The notes beneath the pieces were generated by a model. The model was not told the origin of the DNA. It saw only the letters and a program-made list of their open reading frames with translations, and ran no database searches. Source: Micromonospora yasonensis (lineage in GTDB: Bacteria; Actinomycetota; Actinomycetes; Mycobacteriales; Micromonosporaceae). From it: a stretch of 32,800 nucleotides of DNA. A program made the position numbers and the translations under genes. Position 1 is the first letter of the stretch, and each line of letters starts with the position of its first letter. Of the stretch, positions 29,199-32,800 are shown one piece after another. Location: positions 1 through 32,800 of the forward strand of contig NZ_JAPDPH010000066.1 in NCBI RefSeq assembly GCF_026013475.1, written 5' to 3'.

Positions 29199-29879
29199 AT
29201 GACTGTCCGACGTGGACGGACGCTGATCGCCGTCACAGCCGTGGCCCTGGCGCTCGTCGCGCTCGGCGTGGCGCTGTGGGGCCGGCCGGACCGCCCGCCG
29301 GCTGTCCCGGCCGCCGCGTCGAGTCCGTCGCTCCCGGCGGACGCGCCGCCGGTCATCGTGCCCGGCCGGCCGGGAGAGCCGGCGGTGACCCGCCCCGCCC
29401 AGGAGGTTCGGGACGCCGCGCAGCCCCGGTACAACAGCCTCGACGTGTGGTTCGTCCGGATGATGATCCCGCACCACCAGCAGGCGGTGGAGATGGCCGC
29501 CCTCGCTCCGGACCGGGCCACCGACCCCCGGATCCGCGCGATCGCCGAGCGGGTCCGGGCCGCCCAGCAACCCGAGATCGGCGTGATGCGAGCGTGGCTG
29601 ACCGCCCGGGGGCTGCCCGCCGAGGTGCCCAACCACGACCACGGCACCATGCGCGGGATGCAGTCCCCGGAGGCGATGCGGCAACTCGCCGCCACCCGCG
29701 GCGCGCAGTTCGATCGCCTCTTCGTCCGGATGATGACCGAGCACCACGAGGGTGCTGTGACGATGGCCACCGACCTGCTCAAGGTGGGCGTCGACCAGAC
29801 CATGCACGAGTTCGCCAACTCGGTCGCCACCGAGCAGGAGGCCGAGATCGCCCGCCTGCGCGAACTGATCGCTCCCTGA
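29199..29879 (+). CDS. DUF305 (CopM-like) exported protein
   Basis: A 226-residue protein with one N-terminal membrane/signal segment (about 9-29, LIAVTAVALALVALGVALW) and a Pro/Ala-rich linker. Two copies of the DUF305 helix-bundle signature follow: RMMIPHHQQAVEMAALA and RMMTEHHEGAVTMATDLL. HNHDHGTMRGMQ-like His/Met residues (PNHDHGTMRGMQ) lie between. DUF305 proteins are ferritin-like four-helix bundles, and the cyanobacterial member CopM binds copper in the periplasm. The paired HH and Met residues here fit metal binding outside the membrane. ATG 29199 has GGAGG 9 nt upstream. The divergent partner is the secreted LVIVD protein, and the Crp box between them suggests common control. Confidence 0.92.
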   Translation: MTVRRGRTLIAVTAVALALVALGVALWGRPDRPPAVPAAASSPSLPADAPPVIVPGRPGEPAVTRPAQEVRDAAQPRYNSLDVWFVRMMIPHHQQAVEMAALAPDRATDPRIRAIAERVRAAQQPEIGVMRAWLTARGLPAEVPNHDHGTMRGMQSPEAMRQLAATRGAQFDRLFVRMMTEHHEGAVTMATDLLKVGVDQTMHEFANSVATEQEAEIARLRELIAP

Positions 29880-29946
29880 CGCCCCACCCCAAGCCCTGCG
29901 GCGCGGTAGGCATCGACGCGTGGGGCACCCCGTACGCTGGGTGACC

Positions 29947-31176
29947 GTGGACCGCGTGATCTTCGGCCGCCCGTTGCGCAGCGTCGCCTTCGACGTCGCC
30001 GTCTCCGGGTTCGTGGCGCTCTTCGCCGTCATTGAGGTGGCGCAGCCCGGCGGCTGGACGGCCACCCTGGTCGGGTTCGCGATGGCGCTGGCCCTGCTGT
30101 TCCGGCGGACCCACCCGTCGGCGGTGGCGGCCGTGGTGGCCGTGCTCGCCCTGGCGCAGGTGCTCGCCCACTGGGGGCCGCTCGGCTACGACGTCGCCGT
30201 GCTGATCGCCCTCTACAGCGTGGTCAAGTACGCCGACCGGCTGCGGGACGGGATCGCCGCCGGGATCGTCGCGGCGGTCGGGGTGGTGCTGGCCGCCCTC
30301 CAGGTGCCCAGGTCGGCCGCCTGGTGGGCGAGCGTGCTCTGGTTCGGGATGGTCACCGCGGCGGTCTGGCTGGTCGGGCTGAACGTGCGGACCCGCCGGC
30401 TGTACGTGCTGAGCCTGGAGGAGCGGGCCGCCACGCTGGAACGGGAGCGGGAGGCCGAGTCCCGGGCCGCGGTGGCCGAGGAGCGCACCCGGATCGCCCG
30501 GGAGCTGCACGACGTGGTGGCGCACAGCATGGCCGTGATGATCGTGCAGGCCGACGGAGTGCGCTACACCCTCGACCGGGACCCGGCCACCGCCCGGGAG
30601 GCGGCCAAGGTGGTCGCGGACACCGGGCGGCAGGCGCTGGAGGAGATGCGCCGGCTGGTCGGCGTACTGCGGGAGCCGAGCCGGCCGGAGCCGGCAGGCC
30701 CGCCGGCCGCGGTGGCCGCACCCGACGGCGGCCTCTCCGCCGAGCCGGCGCACCGCCGGCCGGCGCTGGTCGAACTGCCCGACCTGCTGGACCGCTTCCG
30801 GGCCGCCGGCCTGGCGGTCGACTGCGCCACGACGGGCGAGCCGGCGCCCCTGCCGCCGGGCCTGGAACTGACCGTCTACCGGGTGGTGCAGGAGTCGCTG
30901 ACCAACGCGCTCAAACACGCCGGCGTGGGCGCGTCCGTCGAGCTGAACCTCGACTGGTCGCCGTCCGCCGTCGTGGTCCGGGCCGTCGACGACGGGCGCG
31001 GCCGGCCGATGGTCCGCCCGGCGCCGTCCGGCGGGCACGGCCTGGTCGGCATGCGCGAGCGGGTCGGGGTGTACGACGGCAGCCTCACCGCCGGCCCCAC
31101 CCTGGGCGGGGGATGGCGGGTCGAGGCGCGGCTGCCGCTACCCTCGGCACCCGGCACGGAGGAGGAGGCGGCATGA
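29947..31176 (+). CDS. NarL/DesK-type sensor histidine kinase
   Basis: A 409-residue membrane kinase. Four hydrophobic segments are visible (AFDVAVSGFVALFAVIEV, TLVGFAMALALLFRRTH, VAAVVAVLALAQVLAHW, GIAAGIVAAVGVVLAALQV plus WASVLWFGMVTAAVWLVGL), with no sensory domain outside. A short coiled-coil linker (LEERAATLEREREAESRAAVAEERTR) leads to ARELHDVVAHSMAVMIVQADG with phospho-acceptor His188. The HATPase_c domain has VVQESLTNALKHAG, VVRAVDDGRG and GGHGLVGMRERVGVYDGS. The start is uncertain: TACGCT at 29933-29938 would place the transcript start at 29945, so GTG 29947 fits a leaderless start; GTG 29941 is the alternative. ATGA overlap with the next gene couples it to its regulator. An ABC-permease relic follows the pair, consistent with an exporter once regulated by it. 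Confidence 0.94.
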   Translation: MDRVIFGRPLRSVAFDVAVSGFVALFAVIEVAQPGGWTATLVGFAMALALLFRRTHPSAVAAVVAVLALAQVLAHWGPLGYDVAVLIALYSVVKYADRLRDGIAAGIVAAVGVVLAALQVPRSAAWWASVLWFGMVTAAVWLVGLNVRTRRLYVLSLEERAATLEREREAESRAAVAEERTRIARELHDVVAHSMAVMIVQADGVRYTLDRDPATAREAAKVVADTGRQALEEMRRLVGVLREPSRPEPAGPPAAVAAPDGGLSAEPAHRRPALVELPDLLDRFRAAGLAVDCATTGEPAPLPPGLELTVYRVVQESLTNALKHAGVGASVELNLDWSPSAVVVRAVDDGRGRPMVRPAPSGGHGLVGMRERVGVYDGSLTAGPTLGGGWRVEARLPLPSAPGTEEEAA

Positions 31177-31838
31177 CGGTCCGGGTGGTGATCGTCGACG
31201 ACCAGGCGCTGGTCCGGGCCGGGTTCCGCATGGTGCTCGACTCCCAGCCCGACCTGGAGGTGGTCGGCGAGGCGATCGATGGCGCCGACGCGCTGCGGGT
31301 GCTGGACCGGGTCGAGGCCGACGTGGTGGTGATGGACCTGCGGATGCCCACCATGGACGGGGTGGAGGCGACCCGGCGGATCTGTGCCCGGGCGACCGGC
31401 GGCCGGCCCCGGGTGCTGGTGCTCACCACCTTCGACACCGAGGCAGACGCCTTCGCCGCGCTGCGCGCCGGGGCCAGCGCGTTCCTGCTGAAGAACGTGC
31501 CGCCGGAGGAACTGCTCGCCGCGATCCGGGTGGTCGCCGAGGGCGACTCGGTGGTGGCGCCGTCGATCACCCGGCGGCTGCTCGACCGGTTCGCCGGCCA
31601 GCTCGGTCCCGGCCCCACCGAGGATCCGCGGCTGGCCCAGCTCACCGAGCGGGAACGCGAGGTGCTGCTGCTGGTGGCGCAGGGGCTGTCCAACGCCGAG
31701 ATCGCCGCCCGCGTCCACGTGGCGGAGGCCACGGTGAAGACCCACGTCGGCCGGATCCTGGCCAAGTTGCAGCTCCGCGACCGGGTCCAGGCGGTGGTGC
31801 TGGCGTACGAGAGCGGGCTGGTCACCCCGGGCGGGTGA
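31173..31838 (+). CDS. NarL-family response regulator
   Basis: A 221-residue regulator. In the receiver domain (about 1-120), DD at 9-10, phospho-acceptor Asp55 in VVMDLRMPTMDG and the Lys of FLLKNVPPEEL are all present. The C-terminal GerE domain reads LTEREREVLLLVAQGLSNAEIA, then EATVKTHVGRILAKLQLRDRVQAV. ATG 31173 overlaps the kinase stop codon by 4 bp, and GGAGGAGG precedes it inside the kinase gene, so translation is both coupled and strong. Its likely target is the following transporter region, where a -10-like TAGCGT stands at 31942-31947, but the transporter is broken there. Confidence 0.95.
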   Translation: MTVRVVIVDDQALVRAGFRMVLDSQPDLEVVGEAIDGADALRVLDRVEADVVVMDLRMPTMDGVEATRRICARATGGRPRVLVLTTFDTEADAFAALRAGASAFLLKNVPPEELLAAIRVVAEGDSVVAPSITRRLLDRFAGQLGPGPTEDPRLAQLTEREREVLLLVAQGLSNAEIAARVHVAEATVKTHVGRILAKLQLRDRVQAVVLAYESGLVTPGG

Positions 31839-31843
31839 GCCGG

Positions 31844-31863
31844 CGTACGACCGGGGTCGTACG
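31844..31863 (+). terminator. Perfect short palindrome after the regulator gene
   Basis: CGTACGACC-GG-GGTCGTACG (31844-31863) is a perfect inverted repeat starting 5 bp after the stop codon. It could be a terminator hairpin (the inner pairs would open to form the loop) or a regulator binding site. Confidence 0.45.
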
Positions 31864-31972
31864 GGTCCACCCGGTCGGGGGCGACCCGGGGCGTACCGAG
31901 GCCGAGCGCGCAGGTGGAGATCGACGAGAGGCTGCCGGACCTAGCGTCGAAGGCGTCAGTTGACCCTGTCCC

Positions 31973-32800
31973 GTGGTGGCCGGGCGGCTGCCGGCCGGCC
32001 CGGGGGAGGTCGTCCTCGACGAGGCCACCGTCGCCGCACAGCGGTTCCGACTGGGGTCCCCGGTCCGGGTCGGTGGCGCCACCGGCGCCGCCCGGCCGTA
32101 CACCCTGGTCGGCACAGTCGACGTGGACGGCACGTCGCGCGACGTCGGCGGGCCGTACATCGGGGTGGCCGGGCCCGACGCCCTCGCCGTCACTGGCCAG
32201 CGCGGCTACGACCGGATCATCGTCGCCGCCCGCCCCGGAGCGGACCGGGCCGCCCTGGTCGAGCGGGTCCGGGCGGCGCTCGGCACCGGGGTGACCGTCA
32301 AGGATCGGCAGCGGGTCCTCGACGAGGCGGTCGAGGACGCCGTCCGCGACCTGCGGCAGTTCAGCAACTTCCTACTGGCCTTCGCGGTGGTGGCCGTGGT
32401 GGTCTCCGGGTTCGTCATCGCCAACACCTTCGCCATCGTGCTGGCCCAGCGCACCCGGCGCACCGCCCTGCTGCGGCTGGTCGGCGCCACCCGCGGCCAG
32501 GTGTTCCGGGCCACGCTGCTGGAGGCGGCGGTGACCGGCCTGGTCGCCTCGGTGGCCGGTGTGCTGGCCGGCGTGGGGCTGGCCGGCGGCCTGTCCGCCC
32601 TGATGACCGCCCGCGACGCACCGGTGGGCGGGGCGCCCGCGGTCGGCGTCCGGACCGTCCTGCTCTGCCTGGTGCTCGGCACCCTGATGACGGTGGGCGC
32701 CGCGGCGGTGCCCTGCTGGCAGGGCACCCGGGTGGCACCGGTGACCGCGCTGACCGACGCGGCCGTGCAGCCGGCGCGGCGGGTCGGCCGACTGCGGCTC
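31973..32800 (+). CDS. FtsX-like ABC transporter permease, N-terminally truncated, runs off the window
   Basis: The frame is open from GTG 31973 to the window end (276 codons, no stop). It shows the second half of a MacB-type extracytoplasmic domain (AGRLPAGPGEVVLDEATVAAQRFRLG, then YDRIIVAARPGADRAALVERVRAAL) and the FtsX core: FLLAFAVVAVVVSGFVIANTFAIVLAQRTRRTALLRLVGATRGQVFR, then LVASVAGVLAGVGLAGGL and VLLCLVLGTLMTVGAAAVP. Such permeases normally have about 120-150 residues before this point, with a first membrane helix. Here an in-frame TGA lies at 31961-31963, and no other upstream frame encodes the missing helix. A -10-like TAGCGT is close upstream. It is either a truncated gene/pseudogene or a short variant; the ATPase gene is not in view. 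Confidence 0.7.
   Translation, partial: MVAGRLPAGPGEVVLDEATVAAQRFRLGSPVRVGGATGAARPYTLVGTVDVDGTSRDVGGPYIGVAGPDALAVTGQRGYDRIIVAARPGADRAALVERVRAALGTGVTVKDRQRVLDEAVEDAVRDLRQFSNFLLAFAVVAVVVSGFVIANTFAIVLAQRTRRTALLRLVGATRGQVFRATLLEAAVTGLVASVAGVLAGVGLAGGLSALMTARDAPVGGAPAVGVRTVLLCLVLGTLMTVGAAAVPCWQGTRVAPVTALTDAAVQPARRVGRLRL

Overview
The window comes from a very GC-rich actinomycete chromosome. Third codon positions are almost all G or C, and an Lsr2-type nucleoid protein, an HspR-type operator before lon, several apparently leaderless starts and TANNNT-type -10 boxes are present. The gene set fits the Micromonosporaceae, probably Micromonospora or a close relative, but this is inferred from style and gene content, not from a marker gene. 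No tRNA, rRNA, CRISPR array, transposase, integrase or phage gene was seen. It reads as ordinary chromosome with several small gene relics.

Layout. 1-1240: end of a NarL-type sensor kinase plus its regulator. 1341-3819: STAS protein, FKBP-type isomerase, DoxX membrane protein and a divergent CBS-BON protein; the DoxX/CBS-BON gap carries DosR-like boxes. 3853-6330: leftward operon of small Asp23/AmaP/DUF6286-type envelope proteins, ending in a cytoplasmic metal-receptor-like protein. 6552-8133: divergent acetyltransferase and DUF2726-like gene. 8480-11397: divergent lsr2 and lon around an AT-richer control region with a HAIR (HspR) box. 11452-13200: DEAD-box RNA helicase, tail to tail with lon across a perfect 16-bp terminator stem. 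13474-16185: membrane protein divergent from a second kinase/regulator pair. 16240-17259: deaminase and 2H phosphoesterase. 17367-19583: secreted GH43 glycosidase behind a 28-bp two-part operator. 19726-21308: ArsR-type regulator and a PEP-mutase/isocitrate-lyase-family enzyme. 21409-23992: M15-like peptidase and asparagine-synthetase-like amidotransferase, 4 bp apart. 24077-27552: MerR-GyrI regulator with a textbook operator, DUF1203 protein, PfkB kinase and an Ntn-type amidase lipoprotein. 27609-29879: LVIVD-repeat secreted protein divergent from a DUF305 protein across a perfect Crp box. 29947-31838: third kinase/regulator pair. 31973-end: ABC permease lacking its N-terminus.

How the parts relate. 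Three HisKA_3/NarL pairs lie within 32 kb, each with overlapping stop and start codons. Protein quality control and RNA remodelling (lon, DEAD-box helicase, FKBP) sit together in the first half. The most interesting candidates for little-described systems are the M15-like peptidase/amidotransferase pair (possible cell-wall modification), the Asp23-type membrane operon, and the LVIVD/DUF305 pair under a Crp-type site. Three relics (3' tail at 8140-8260, 5' start of a patatin-like gene at 13337-13384, 5'-truncated permease at 31973) point to past deletions.
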